64,000 nucleotides of DNA from Odobenus rosmarus divergens (GCF_000321225.1 NW_004450582.1:300765-364764); one strand, 5' to 3'; shown: positions 11,703-23,651, counted from the stretch's first letter. Numbers and translations: made by a program. The notes: generated from the letters alone by a model not told the origin.

Positions 11703-11898
11703 GGGGCGCCTGGGTGGCTCAGTCGGTAAGCATCTGCCTTCGGCTCAGGTCATGATCCCGGGGTCCTAGGATTGAGCCCTGCATCAGGCTCTCTGCTTGG
11801 CAGGAAGCCTGCTTCTCCCTCTCCCACTCCCCCTGCTTGTGTTCCTGCTCTCGCTGTCTCTCTCTCTTTCTGTCAAATAAATAAAATCTTAAAAAAAA
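11703..11898 (+). mobile_element. CAN-SINE (SINEC), first of a triple cluster
   Basis: Full-length young-type copy with head GGGGCGCCTGGGTGGCTCAG, body CTCCCACTCCCCCTGCTTGT and tail AAATAAATAAAATCTT plus poly(A). The duplication AAAGTGTTTACT (11691-11702) recurs with one change at 11899-11910. Confidence 0.96.
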
Positions 11899-11927
11899 AA
11901 ACTGTTTACTTAAAAATGGGGTAATTT

Positions 11928-12136
11928 GGGGTGCCTGGGTGGCTCAGTCCGTTAAGCTTCTGCCTTTGGTTCAGGTCATGATCCCAGGGTCCTGGGATCA
12001 AGTCTTGCATCAGGCTTCTTGCTCAGCGGGGCACCTGCTCCTCTTTCTGCCTGCCGCTCCCCCTGCTTGTGCACTCTCACTTGCTCACTCTCTCCCTCTC
12101 TCTCTCTCTCTCAAAATAAATAAATAAAATCTATAA
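11928..12136 (+). mobile_element. CAN-SINE (SINEC), second of a triple cluster
   Basis: Begins 17 bases after the first SINE's downstream duplication. The target copy AAAAATGGGGTAATT (from 11912) recurs as AAAAATGGGCAAATT at 12137-12151. A CT microsatellite-like run sits at about 12092-12112. A 62-codon ORF (11939-12127) is SINE text and not a gene. Confidence 0.95.
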
Positions 12137-12154
12137 AAAAATGGGCAAATTCTT

Positions 12155-12345
12155 GGGGCACCTGGGTCGCTGAGTAGGTTGAGCCTCCAACTCTTGGTTT
12201 CAGCTCAGGTCATGATCGCAGGGTCATGAGATTGAGCCCTGCATTGGGCTCTGTGCTCAGCAGGGAGTCTGCTTGAGATTGTCTCCTTCTCCCTTTGCCC
12301 CTCCTCCCTCTCTCTTGTCTCTCAAATAAATAAATAAATCTTTTA
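12155..12345 (+). mobile_element. CAN-SINE (SINEC), third of a triple cluster
   Basis: Older-type copy with CAACTCTTGGTTTCAGCTCAG and a CTTGAGATTGTCTCC segment. The flank AAAAATGGGCAAATTCTT on its left is echoed as AAAAATGGTAAAATTGTT on its right, which is consistent with a target duplication. Confidence 0.94.
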
Positions 12346-12619
12346 AAAAAATGGTAAAATTGTTGTCATAATGTAAGTGAAAAAGAAACTGCCAGGATGC
12401 CAGATTGTATATGTAATAGGAACACAATTATGTAAAAGAAAACAAACAAAAGTCATGAATTAGAAAAAAATACTGAAAAAAAAAGACACTAAAATGTTAA
12501 TGTTTCCTTCTTTTTTCCTGTGGTGAGCATATATTTCTTTCATAATCAAAATTATTATTACTTTATTTTTTAAAAACCTCATTTATTTTCAGAAGTCACT
12601 AAAATAATGTATTATTTGG

Positions 12620-12825
12620 TAGTTACATATTGCTAAGTATATATCTAGCATTATTTCTTATGTTTAATCTTCAACAACCCAATGACCTAATTTATTCTTA
12701 TCATTTTATAGCTGAAGAAACTTAGGAGCAAAGAAGTTAAATAACTTGCCTCAACTTACACATTAGTAGGCTGTGCAACTGGGGTTTAAAACTAGGAAAT
12801 ATGGCTTTGGTCTGTGCTATACTAT
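12620..12825 (-). mobile_element. MIR SINE
   Basis: Antisense MIR: TCATTTTATAGCTGAAGAAA, CTTAGGAGCAAAGAAGTTAA, ATAACTTGCCTCAACTTACA and GGGTTTAAAACTAGG follow the reverse-complement order of the core. Confidence 0.8.
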
Positions 12826-13097
12826 GATCAATTTTTACAGCTGAAAAGTTTTTATATCTTAATTTTTTGAATATTTAGGCATGACAAAAGTACAGATGGT
12901 ATTACAGACACCATACCTATCACTGAACACTCATAATTCATTGAAATTGTGCCAGAACATGTTTATTTGAGTCAGTATTGACTCCTACAAATATATCAAT
13001 GGGAATATGTCACTTTCAGTTGATAATGCCATTTTAATTTTTTAAAAATAACTACTGTTTACTAGGGTCTTAAAAAGACAGAGCAGGTCGCGGTCTA

Positions 13098-15157
13098 ACA
13101 AAATGTGTATAAGATCTATATGAGGAAAATTTTGAACTCTGATAAAAAAAATCAAAGAACTAAATAATTAGACAAATAGTCCATTTCATGGATAGGAAGA
13201 CCATATTATCAAGATGTCAGTTCTTAGACTCTTAAACACAGAGAACAAACTGGTGGTTCCAGAGAAGAGGTGGGTGGGGGGCAATGGGTGGAATAGATAA
13301 AGGGAATTAAGAGCACACTTATCCTGATGAGCACTGGGAAATGTATAAAATTGTTGAATCATTGTATTTTACACCTGAAATTATACTTGAATTACTTGAA
13401 TTATACTTGAATTATACTTATACTTAAATAACTTTTTTTAAAAATCTCAGTTCTTCCTAACTGGATCTATAGATTCAACACAATTCCAGTCAAAATCCCA
13501 TTAAGTTATTTTATGAATATCAACACACTAATTCTAAAATTTGTATGGAGAGAGAGAAAATTAAGAACAGCCAGCACAACTTTGAAGGATAAGAACAAAG
13601 TAGGAAGACTGACACTTCCCTACCTCAAGACTTATTATGAAGCTACAACAATCAAAACAGTGTGGTATTGATGAAAGAATAGACAAATAAATACATGGAA
13701 CATGATAGAGAGCCTAGAAATAGAACCACATAGATTTTGTCAACTGATTTTTGACAAAGAAACAAAGGCAATGCAATGGGAAAAAATGATAGTCTTTTCA
13801 ACAAATGATTCTGGAACAACTGGACAACCACAGCAAAAAAAAATTAATCTAAACACAAATCTTACATTCTCCCCAAAATTTAACTCAAATTGGATCATAG
13901 ATCTAGAATATGCTGGGTGTGGTGATGACTTCTGAGATATAATACCAAAGGCACAATCCATAAAAGAAATAATTGATTAGCTGAGCTTCATTAAAATTAA
14001 AATCTTCTTCCCTGGAAAAGACACTGTCAAAAAATGAGAATACAAGCCACAGGCTTGAAGGTAATATTTGCAAAGGACGTAACTGATAAAGGACTGTTAC
14101 CCAAAATATACTAAGAATTCTTACATCTCAATAAGAAAATGAACAACTTGTTGAAAAAAGCAAGCAAGAGACCTAAACAGACACATCACCAAAGAAGATA
14201 TACAGATGGCAAATAGGCGTATGAAAAGATGAACAATAGCATGTGTCATTAGGGAAATGAAAATTAAAACAACACTGAGATACCTCTTCATGCTTTTTTT
14301 AAGTGGTGAAAATCCAAAACACTGAAATCGCCAAATATTGGCAAGGATGTGACGAGGAATTCTCACCCATTGCTGGTGGGAATGCAAAGTGGTACAGCCA
14401 TTTGGAAGATTGTTTGGCAGTTTCTTATAAAATTAAACATACTAGTACCACACAATCCAGCAATAGCATTCTTGGGTGCTATTTCAACCCAAATGAGTTG
14501 AAAACTTACATCCACCCAAAAACCCACACATGGATGTTTATAGCAGTTTTATTCATAACTGCCAAAATTTGGAAGCAACCAAGATGTCTTTCAGTAGGTG
14601 AACAGATAAATTGTACATCCAGACAACAGAATATTATTCAGTGCTAAAAAGATATAAACTATCAATTTATTAAAGGACATGGAAAGATCCCCAATGCATA
14701 TTATTAAGTAAAAGAAGACAATCTGAAAAAACTAAATACTAATGATCTGAACTATATGACATTCTGGAAAAGCCAAAATTTTAGAGACAGTAAAAAGATC
14801 AGTGGTTTCCAGGGGTTGAAGGGAGGGAGGGATTGATAAGGGAAGAATTTTTAGGCAGTGAAACTATTCTGTATAATATTGTAATGATGGATACACATCA
14901 TTTTACATTTGTCCAAACCCATAGAATATCACAACACCAAAAGTGAACCCCAATGTAAACTATAGGTTTTGGGTGATAATGATGTGTCAGTGTAGGTCAT
15001 TAACTGTAGCAAATATACCGCTCTGGTGTGAGATACTGAGAATGAGGGAGCTATTCATGCTTGGGGGCAGGTGTATATGAGAACTCTCTGCACTTTCCAC
15101 TCAGTTTTGTTGTGAACCTAAAACTGCTCTTGAAAAAATAGTCTATTTTAAAAAAAT
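13098..15157 (+). mobile_element. Old LINE-1: ORF2 3' portion and 3' UTR, interrupted by a younger L1
   Basis: The sequence follows the reverse transcriptase C-terminal part of L1 ORF2 and then an L1M-type 3' UTR. Landmarks are CTATATGAGGAAAATTTTGA, GATAGGAAGACCATATTATC, TGTGGTATTGATGAAAGAAT, TTTATAGCAGTTTTATTCAT and the end CCTAAAACTGCTCTTGAAAA. Fragments of the frame persist at 13702-13935 and 14303-14647 (for example the TWMFIAVLFITAKIWKQPRC segment). Frameshifts and stops make it a dead copy. The younger L1 insert is at 13226-13444. Confidence 0.93.
13226..13444 (+). mobile_element. LINE-1 3' end nested inside an older L1
   Basis: A carnivore L1 3' fragment (ACACAGAGAACAAACTGGTG, a G-rich stretch, then CCTGATGAGCACTGGGAAAT). 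It interrupts the ORF2 sequence exactly at TGTCAGTTCTT (13215-13225), which is repeated with one change as TCTCAGTTCTT at 13445-13455. Its tail has a small tandem expansion of TTGAATTATAC at about 13387-13425. Confidence 0.88.
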
Positions 15158-15184
15158 ATGCATCAGAGTATGCTAAGATATTCA

Positions 15185-15320
15185 CATATTTATCTCATTT
15201 AATTCCGACAATCATATTAGTATGAACCACTCTTTCCTAATATTACAGATGAGACCATTAAGATACAAAAGGTTAATTTACCCAAGGTCATTAGACTCTA
15301 GAGTGCATATATGTAGCCAT
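15185..15320 (-). mobile_element. MIR SINE fragment
   Basis: Antisense MIR core: CTCATTTAATTCCGACAATC, ATTACAGATGAGACCATTAAG and TTTACCCAAGGTCATTAGAC. Confidence 0.72.
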
Positions 15321-16839
15321 CACAAATTCAAAACATTTTGAAAAGTTCCTTATAACTCTACAACAGATTTGTGTGTGTGTGTATCATCAACAAAAGCAAA
15401 AATACTCATTCTCAAAGGACAGTATTATTTCCTTTTAATGAGATTCTATTTGGAAAAAAACTTAGTAAAGTTGGGTGATAAGGCTGAATAATACTATTAC
15501 AGATAAAAATCAACAACAACTTTGTGTTAAAGCAGTATCACCAGCTTGTGGTCCTTGAGCCAAATTTGGTCACTGAGTACTTTGTTCTTAGCTACCCTCA
15601 TGTGGGAAGGATATTTCACATGTAATTTCATACATCAGGTCATTTGTAAGACTATGCCCAGATTGTATTGTGGTATCAATGAACTAAAAATGGTTGTGGC
15701 TCACCTTCTTAAATGGTACATGTTTTCTTCAATCCTTTAGTACCCCATCATCCCCTATTGTCTCCCTGTCACTGAGGCTAAGTGGCAACTACTCTTTATG
15801 ATAGCATTTTCCCTGTTATTTTTCATCTACTAGAATCAAGGAAATTTTTTTTACATCCATTTATTTATAGGAAATAAAAGATAAGGCAAAAGGGTCCCAT
15901 GTTTCATGAAAAACAGGATTATAAATTTATTTGTGGAAATGTTGAGTATCCTACATTTAATATGCCAATATTTCATGTCTGTGTAAAAGAATGCCACTTA
16001 ATTCATGGATATGAAAAAAAGAAGAATTCTGACTAATATATGGAAAAACGTATGGTAAAAGTTTAATTAATTGAAAAATACTGATATTTAAACAGCACTT
16101 ATTTTGAAATGCAAATAAAATATGTGGTGCTACAATGAAATGCAAATGTGTATTAACTGAAAAAAAATTGCTCTGGCATCAAAGCCTTTTACAGCTGATA
16201 AGTTCATAAAGAAGTGTCTGTAGAGGATAGCAGAACTTATAAGTCCAAAACAGAAACAAGTATTTGCAAATGCAAGTCTAGCTGAAATACAGTTCAGAGT
16301 GTAGAAGATGGACTTGAGAATTCATAGGACAAAATATTGGAAAATGTTAAGTATATTTGAGTGTTCCATTGCAGCTGATAAAAGTCTACATATAAATAAT
16401 AATACCTACTTGACTATATTATTCATACTATAGTGCAATGATAGGCACAAATTGAGAAAATTATTTATTATGTGAGGAAAATCCTCAAGAGATGAATGTA
16501 GTAATTTAATGTGTAAGCATGAAAAAAGGTATTGCTCTTACAGTGGTATGAAACTTGAAAATAAGAACAGAAAATGTACATGTGTTCATTGTGTCATTTA
16601 TGAAGTGACCCTTTGAGCTAAAAATGTTAACATTGAAATGCATCAACAGTAATGAAGACCTTCCTCCTGGATATGTTCACATGGGTTAAACCACTGAGGT
16701 GTTGATGCTTTGCTTGATGAAATGGAGGCCTAGTTGTTCATCGTCCATAGTGCTAGTAGTGTTGATATGACATAGTGCCAAAGATATATATACATATACA
16801 TACATACACACAAACATGACGCACTCATACAGGATTGAA
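15321..16839. other. No recognised gene or repeat
   Basis: AT-rich unique sequence with a short (TG)n at about 15369-15382 and an alternating AT/AC tract at about 16783-16814. No gene evidence. Confidence 0.45.
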
Positions 16840-16856
16840 AACAATTGCTTATTCTT

Positions 16857-17055
16857 TTTTATTAAGATTTTATTTATTTATTTATTTGACAGAGAGAGAG
16901 AGAGTGAGAGCAGGAACACAAGCAGGGGGAGTGGGAGAGGGAGAAGCAGGCTTCCCACCGAGCAAGGAGCCCGATGTGGGGATCGATCCCAGGACCCTGG
17001 GATCATGACCTGAGCCGAAGGCAGATGCTTAACAACTGAGCCACCCAGGTGCCCC
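16857..17055 (-). mobile_element. CAN-SINE (SINEC), young, full length
   Basis: Reads on the minus strand from GGGGCACCTGGGTGGCTCAG at 17055 to a tail ending near 16857. A perfect 17-bp duplication, AACAATTGCTTATTCTT, flanks it at 16840-16856 and 17056-17072. Overlapping ORFs on both strands are SINE text. Confidence 0.97.
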
Positions 17056-17072
17056 AACAATTGCTTATTCTT

Positions 17073-18017
17073 GACATTCAGATAAATCACCGCCTGTAAC
17101 CAGTTAAAACCCAATCAAAAACCTAACTTTTTTTTTTTGGTTGATATTTTAAATATTGACATTCTTTAAATTTCTTTGCAGTGATTTTTGCACTAGTTAC
17201 ACAAATTTGTAAGTCAAGCAACTCATTCTTAGAGAAACTTTATCTTTGGAAAATTACAATGGCACCAAACTTTTGGTTCATTTTCTATGCTAAGATTGTT
17301 CTACCAACACACAAGGGATTGCTTGAAATCCGAAATCCTCAAATTCTGTATTTAAAGACCAAATTCTTAAAAAAAATAAAGGACTTATAATGAATGAAGA
17401 GTTACAAATGGTTTACTACTGAAACAGCATGCAATATAGTTTTACAAATCCAAATATGGTGACACTGAAAACCAGAACTCTACAAATTGTAGAAACTCTT
17501 GTGCAAAGATTTGGTACATGTTTGGAAGTAGCTGTATTTGAGAACGTCTGTTTTCCATAATGAACTGAAGAAAACTAAGCATGATTTAAAATTAAAAGAG
17601 GTATTACAACAGAATACACAAAACCCAATGTTGACTAGAACAGAAGAAAGCAAAATATTTTTTGGATCCAAACCAAAGGAGTAATGAATTAAAAAAAGGA
17701 AATTTTAATCATTGAACTTATTTAATAGCTCCTGTATTTGCTTCCATTTTAGCTGAAAGTAAAATAAAATATCTGATGTTATATCTGTATAATTTTATAC
17801 AATAAAAATACAAATTTTATTTTTGGTGGTTGTTTTTTCCCCATCCATCCAATTTTACTCATTTTAATTGGCAGGCTGGCCCAACTCTAAAGAAATGAAA
17901 CATAGGCAGTCTCAAATGAAGGGTTTTATTATAACTGAAAAAAACATACAGTGTACTAATTTCACTCCTTAGAAAAGGACTACACAAATTTGCATATAAG
18001 CTATAATTTTAATGTCT
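17073..18017. other. No recognised gene or repeat
   Basis: AT-rich sequence. ORFs at 17181-17390 (+) and 17480-17671 (-) have no recognisable content. Confidence 0.45.
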
Positions 18018-18033
18018 TTAATAGTCACACCTC

Positions 18034-18243
18034 CTTTCATGAATAAATAAATTAAAAAAAAAATTTAAAAAAAAAAGGGTGCCTGGGTGGCTCAGATGGT
18101 TAAGCGTCTGCCTTCGGCTCAGGTCATGGTCCCAGGGTCCTGGGATCGAGTCCCGCGTCGGGCTCCCTGCTCCTTGGGAGCCTGCTTCTCCCTCTGCCTC
18201 TCTCTCTCTCTGTCTTTCATGAATAAATAAATTAAAAAAAAAA
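18034..18243 (+). mobile_element. CAN-SINE with a duplicated 3' tail in front (partial dimer)
   Basis: A full SINE (18077-18243) is preceded by an extra copy of its own end: CTTTCATGAATAAATAAATT plus A-run at 18034-18063, the same as at 18214-18243. The whole block is enclosed by one perfect 16-bp target duplication, TTAATAGTCACACCTC, at 18018-18033 and 18244-18259. Both units therefore entered together. The minus-strand ORF across it shows the duplication as a repeated NFFFNLFIHER peptide. Confidence 0.95.
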
Positions 18244-18259
18244 TTAATAGTCACACCTC

Positions 18260-21200
18260 TGAAATTATAAAATAATATACCTTTGTTAAAATTATAAGAA
18301 AATTCTGGGAAGGCAAAAATAAAGCTTCTTTGGTTTAAAGATTTTTGAAAATGAATTTGTGTTTAGTTCCTTTATTAACAATGATAATTTGAAGAGTGCC
18401 AATGTGTAGTCAGAGTAATAAATGTATTCCTAATGCAGCACAGACAAGCACTAAACACTCCGAAGGCACTGAAAACCAAGCTTCTACACAAATTTCAGAA
18501 GTAGCCACTGTGATTATAACAACTATTGTGCAAAGAGTCTATCCATGTTTAGAAGCAGAATTTTTTTTCTTATTAAAAAAGGTTAGATACCCTTCTGAGG
18601 GTGACATTATCTTCTCATTAAGAAGAATGAATTTGATCTTTGGCTCCAGTTAGTCTCAAAATTCACAATTTATTCTTCTTTTACATGGACAATTAATGTT
18701 AAAGCCCATATTTAACGTTATAAAAACAATATGCTTTTCTGTCAAAAGAGATCGTCATCTTTTCTTTCGTAAGTAAACATTACCTCAATGATCAAGGTTA
18801 TGACAAATTGTATTTTAAAGGGTAACATTATCCATGTCTGCTGAAGATAAACTAAATTAAATGGACAGATAGATTAGATATAAAAAGGGATATTAAGAGA
18901 TTATGGAATTACTTCCCCCAAGATCTTTTAAAACAGTCAAGATACCCATCTGCCGCCTACAATAGTTTAGGTAAAGTTTGCCTAAAGCCAGCAGGATGAA
19001 GCAGAAAGATAACCTCTAGAGGTTTCCTTCAGCCATATTTTTTCTAAGATTTCACTCTATTGCCCTCTAACTGTATTGGCATCTTCTCAGTTTTCTGATG
19101 AAGAATCTGGGTAGCATAGATTTTTTTCTTAATGTTAACACAGTGTCACTCCAATTTTTAAGCTATTTTTTTCAATGTAAAAGAAAGGTAGCCAACATGG
19201 AAAGAGTAACAAAATTCAGACTTTATGTATAAAAACTAAATATCATCAATCCACATAAATTTTATTGAAAGTCAGGATGGCAAAGTTAAACATTTTAAAA
19301 CCCTACTTCGTCCTTCATTACCGCAGCTTCATTGCCAAATAATTGATTTGGATTTTCAAACGGAATTTTTAGTTTCACCATTTAAGTTTACAAGCATATT
19401 TTAAATAAACTGAGATATGTTCCCTTAACGCTAAAAGGGGGTTGAAGTATCATCCCCATCAAAAACAAAATTCACTTAAGTCATAAGTGAGTGCAAGGTG
19501 ACCACATAAAGCCATGTATTTTGGGCACCTCCAAAAGTCTGAGGTGGGAGGGGGTCGCCATACACATAAACCAATGGCACCCCCTCGGAGTAGGGCAGAG
19601 CACACCCGCACAAACCCCGTGATTGCCCTGGAGTAACAGTTAGATCATGCCCCACTCCTTTCATAAATTGTTTTCATGTTGATTTATTATAAAGAATCTG
19701 AGAAATTCCGTTTTAATAAGTGCTGGCGACTAAACATAAGAAGACCACTAATAGTTCAAAATATAACAAAATTCTGAAAGATACAGTTTCTTTTGTTAAA
19801 ACACCGGGAATCACTTTGCCTTTTCAAGTCTGGGCATTGTGCTTTTCTTGTTAGTTATTCATTCATGGAAAGTCCTATCCTAAATTACTTGTGGTACTGA
19901 CAATATTTTTAACTGGGTCATATCCCCAAAACTGTGCCATTTTACGAGTGCTCTGATAGTTTTATTAGCTGCACAACTAGGAGAAGAAACAACTCTCTCC
20001 ATAACCTATGTTAAGAATGGCTTATGTAATGAATTTTTGCACAAAATATTCATGAGTATAAGACAATTTTTCCCAAGGTCTGAAATGATCTGTTATTATT
20101 TAGGACATAATGATAATTGTTTAGGACTGAAGATTTTTATAGACAGGTTTGTTTATTCAATGAACAATTAATTGATCAGCAAGAGAGCCAAAGTCACCTA
20201 CTTAGGCTGGTGGTCCAGGGGTCAGGATTCAGCTCCCTCTCCTAACAGAAACACTTTGAAGCATGAGTGAATTACAGTGGTAAATACCATGTGTGAGTAA
20301 CATTCAGTGAAGGGACATGAGAGAAGGCGTGGTCCAGAGTAAAAATATCTGATTGACTTTCCATAAATCAGTTGTCCAAAGTTGACTTAACTTGAAAACA
20401 ATGTTCTCCCTTTGTGATAGAAACCTAAGAGAATGGTAGCTAGGGAAAAGGATGTAGGAACCACAATCTCCAGATGGCATGCTATCACATAAAAAATCTT
20501 TTACAATTCTCACATATGACTTTCATTCATCAGAAGAAGAAAATATTTGTGTTTCACAAAATAAACCTCTGTGGCTTATAATACAATGTACTCATTGTCA
20601 TTTTATAATTATAGATAACACATGATAAACAATAATGGATGGGGTGCTTTTACTAAACTTTATTTTTCTAATCCTAATTCGAAGAAGATAAATTCTATTA
20701 TACCGTGCATGACTGTATTTCACTTTTATGAAAGCAAGAGGAAGAGATGCCTATAGTAGTTAATGTACAGCTGCAGAAAAAGCTTAGGTGGCTTAGAGCA
20801 ACTCACCGCCTCGTTTCTCTTTCAATTATACGGTAATCATTTAATGAAAAGAAACATTTATCGTATCTCTGATCTAATCCAAGGAAAGACCAGTTATCCT
20901 TATTTAAGTTTTATGCTTTTTTTCGTAAGATACTGAATATATTTATATGACTCATTGAAGCTACTTTACTGTTTTCAAATAATGCATACATCACTTTCTA
21001 CAAAGAATCCAATAAATTAACAATATGCTCCGGCCACTACTCAGAGGAAAAAAACTCCGGTATACTGTAGCTGTATAAATCACAACTACAGTTTAACGTA
21101 AATTAAATGCATAAAATCCATCAGGGTCTCTGGAATTTTGCCCAAAACATTTGAAAACCACGGATAAAGCAAATGTGATGTAGTTTGGTTTGTGAAAGAT

Positions 21201-21899
21201 CCTCTTTTCCTTCATGTTTCAGAAAGATAATAAAGCTCGAGTCAAGTGATAAAAATAGTTTAAATTTAAGACTTAACAAGTCTGTTTAGTAAAGTTTGAA
21301 ACTGTCAGGAGACTTAGTCATTCTCTATTTTTCATTTCTTGTTGTTAAAGATTTCATTGTAGTACCTGTAAAATGTGTGTCTATGCTAAGAAACATGCCA
21401 TTTATAGTACTCATTTCAAAACCGTCTGTGTTTGAAAACAATGTTTGGCACAAGAAATCAGCAAAGACATAGGAAAAATATTAAAATCACTGTGGGAGTG
21501 ACAGCAAAAAATGGAGAGAGACAGATTCCTCCAGTCTGATCCTTTATGATACTTTTCTAGTTATTGAGTATATAAATTTCAATCCCTTAGTACAACTGAA
21601 GGGGGAAAAACATGATTAGCATATCACTCATAGCTTCACAACTTTAAATTCAGCTCTGATATAAATTCACTCTGTATAAAATGACTTTTAATATTTTGTT
21701 CCTTAACATAAGTATTAAATTTTGTGTGATTAAAAATTTATTTACACTCTCTTCCTTAATTTAGGTTTTTATTTGCTGTTATTGCCATTCCTAATCCAAC
21801 TTGGCAAAAAATATCTCTCTGTACATTAGAGCAAGGGAAGTTTTAAAGCAAAAAGTAACATTAGCCTTGGCAGGTAATTAGACTTTAAAAGCAATCTTT
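18260..21899. other. Long repeat-poor stretch, no recognised gene
   Basis: Almost no transposon text can be recognised for several kilobases. There is a GC-rich patch at about 19530-19640 (GAGGTGGGAGGGGGTCGCC) and otherwise mixed AT-rich sequence. ORFs of 62-85 codons (18396-18653 +, 19476-19664 -, 20304-20513 -) show no known domain. The absence of insertions could mean regulatory constraint or chance. Confidence 0.4.
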
Positions 21900-22520
21900 G
21901 GTAAAATAAATAATGTGAAGGGAAATTGCTGAGACCACTCAGCCTCTCAGCTCCACAGATATGCACCCATAATGTTTCATAAGAAAAGAGAATTAGGAAG
22001 ATATAAATAGTCAGACATCATTGGAATTACTTGTTTTTAGAATTTGCTTAATAGAATTATGAGCTTGCTGGTAGCTATAGGACCAAAGTGAAGGATTCCT
22101 AGTATATCAGACGTCTGCAAGGAAGACATTTTTCACCCTGTGATTATAAAGAGACTCTGTAAATTGTTTCTAAAACAGAAAAACGGGAGGCAGGAAAAGC
22201 CAGCTTCTCAATAAAGAAGATTACATGCAGAGCTGAGACAGACCCAAACACAAGTTGGTAGGGGGCGATTTGGCACTGACGCTCATTTATTTTTCCAGTG
22301 CTAGAAAGTCTTCAGTGGTTACAGGTAGTTGACGGCATTTACAGAAGAGTTTTGGGTACAAACAAATGACAGTATTTTCAGAAGAGCTTCCCTCTACATC
22401 ATTCAGGAGCAATTGTTCAGTGCTGGCTTAGAGAAAAGGGGTGCCTTCTATTGATTGAATTACCAACACCTTTCAGTACTCTGCTCAAGATGATGATGAT
22501 CTCGAAGAAGTGCTATCAAA
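21900..22520. other. Repeat-free complex block, possible conserved non-coding element
   Basis: Even base composition and motif-rich text, with CTCAGCCTCTCAGCTCCAC, GAGCTGAGACAGACCCAAAC and GGTAGGGGGCGATTTGGCAC, and no transposon. It contains a small AG-flanked, GT-flanked 26-base segment (22299-22324). Function is inference; conservation was not tested. Confidence 0.28.
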
Positions 22521-23635
22521 TTTAGACATTTTGAATATCTTACCTCTTTAAGATATTTAAGATTTCTTAGTTCTTTAAGAGTCTATTCTGCCGTTGATAA
22601 CATGTGCTTGGGGCTCATCAGTGCTAATGGGAATTAACAACAAAATGGACCCTTAATCATTTCTCCTACGTTATAGAAAGGCATGATTTGAGGACTTGAT
22701 TAGGGCTGTAACTGAACAAGATACTATGAAGATTTGATGCTCTTAAACATGTCCATTGCAATAATTCAACCGGAAATTTACTATAAAAATTTTCTTCTAG
22801 ATAGTGTTACTTCTGTGATATCATTTAAGCATACAAACTAAATCTTGCAAAAACATTAAAGGTATTTGAACACTAGTTATTTACAAAAGTAAAGACATGT
22901 ATTCATAGTTCATTTGACATCCATTTAGCCTTTACTTGGTATACACCAGTTTATAATTCTTATTGGTTTCAAAAGTAAAGAGTTTTCTTATTTGTCCAGA
23001 AAACATTGTGTGAAAAGCATTTTCACTTCTTTTTATAAGGTTTGAAGTTTTTAACAGATAAATACTTTTAGAAAACCTTACCATTTGTGTGACACACATT
23101 TATAAACTCAAGCTGAGAAAAATACTAATCTATATAAATATTCCGTAGGCAACACAGAATGTGTATTCCTCGGAGCAAAGCAAAGTGAGAACTGGGAATT
23201 TTCGTGGATTTCAGTTATCCTGATACCGATTATCTGAGCATCCCCAGTTTCCAAGTGGCTTCTTGCTGTCTTTATCTGTACTGCTTTTCTCCACCCCAAC
23301 GATGCAGTTTACTTCCCCGAAGACATCCCTGCTCCTACCAAGCTATTTTATTTTACAACCCCAAGTCAGAGATTTTTACTATTGCCAGAAATGTTTCTGG
23401 CTTCCAGTCTTGAGTTTCAGTGTTACTCATTGTGGATATTATACCACCATCACACTGTGATAGAAATGCATTAGGTAATGAATACTGGTTTTAGATGATT
23501 ATGAATTTAGTGGTTCAAGTTTTGAGTTTGTCTGTTTTTGTGTGTACTGAGGGAGTGCTATCTGACATAATTTTAGGTAATTAACTTGTTTAATTTTAAC
23601 TCCCTTTAAATCTCTTTACAAAAGAATTGTGCCTT
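22521..23635. other. No recognised gene or repeat
   Basis: Unique sequence. Overlapping ORFs around 23108-23460 on both strands carry no recognisable domain. Confidence 0.45.
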
Positions 23636-23651
23636 AAAAAAGAAGCAAGAA

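Larger units (their letters stand above)
11585..12565 (+). mobile_element. Old LINE-1 3' end (L1M/HAL1-like), carrying three SINEs
   Basis: Before and after the SINE cluster the text follows an old L1 3' end. The left part includes CTAAATGACCAATGATAG. The right part includes GTAAGTGAAAAAGAAACTGC, ACACTAAAATGTTAATGTTT and GTGGTGAGCATATATTTCTTTCATAATC. About 650 bases of SINE (11703-12350) separate the two parts. No coding capacity remains. Confidence 0.6.

Noticed and set aside
11939..12127. ORFs that begin MAQSVKLLP-like or carry VMIPGSWD, here and at other SINEs
   Set aside because: The recurrent GSWD-type peptides come from the conserved GTCATGATCCCAGGGTCCTGGGA part of CAN-SINEs and are not a protein family.
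14303..14647. 114-codon ORF
   Set aside because: It is a decayed L1 ORF2/3' region frame within the old L1 and not a host gene.
18018..18254. 78-codon minus ORF with a repeated peptide
   Set aside because: It is SINE sequence read backwards; the repeated peptide only reflects the duplicated SINE tail.
17460..18560. Weak similarity between 17460-17540 and 18465-18555 (shared CACTGAAAACCA, TTGTGCAAAG, CATGTTT.GAAG words)
   Set aside because: The match needs a large gap and does not extend on either side, so it is too weak to call a duplicated exon or transposon.
19476..19664. GC-rich 62-codon minus ORF
   Set aside because: The composition is unusual for the area, but there is no recognisable product, no splice sites and no repeat origin. 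Left as unexplained sequence.
23108..23460. Three overlapping ORFs on both strands
   Set aside because: They overlap each other in conflicting frames, with no known domain and no splice structure.
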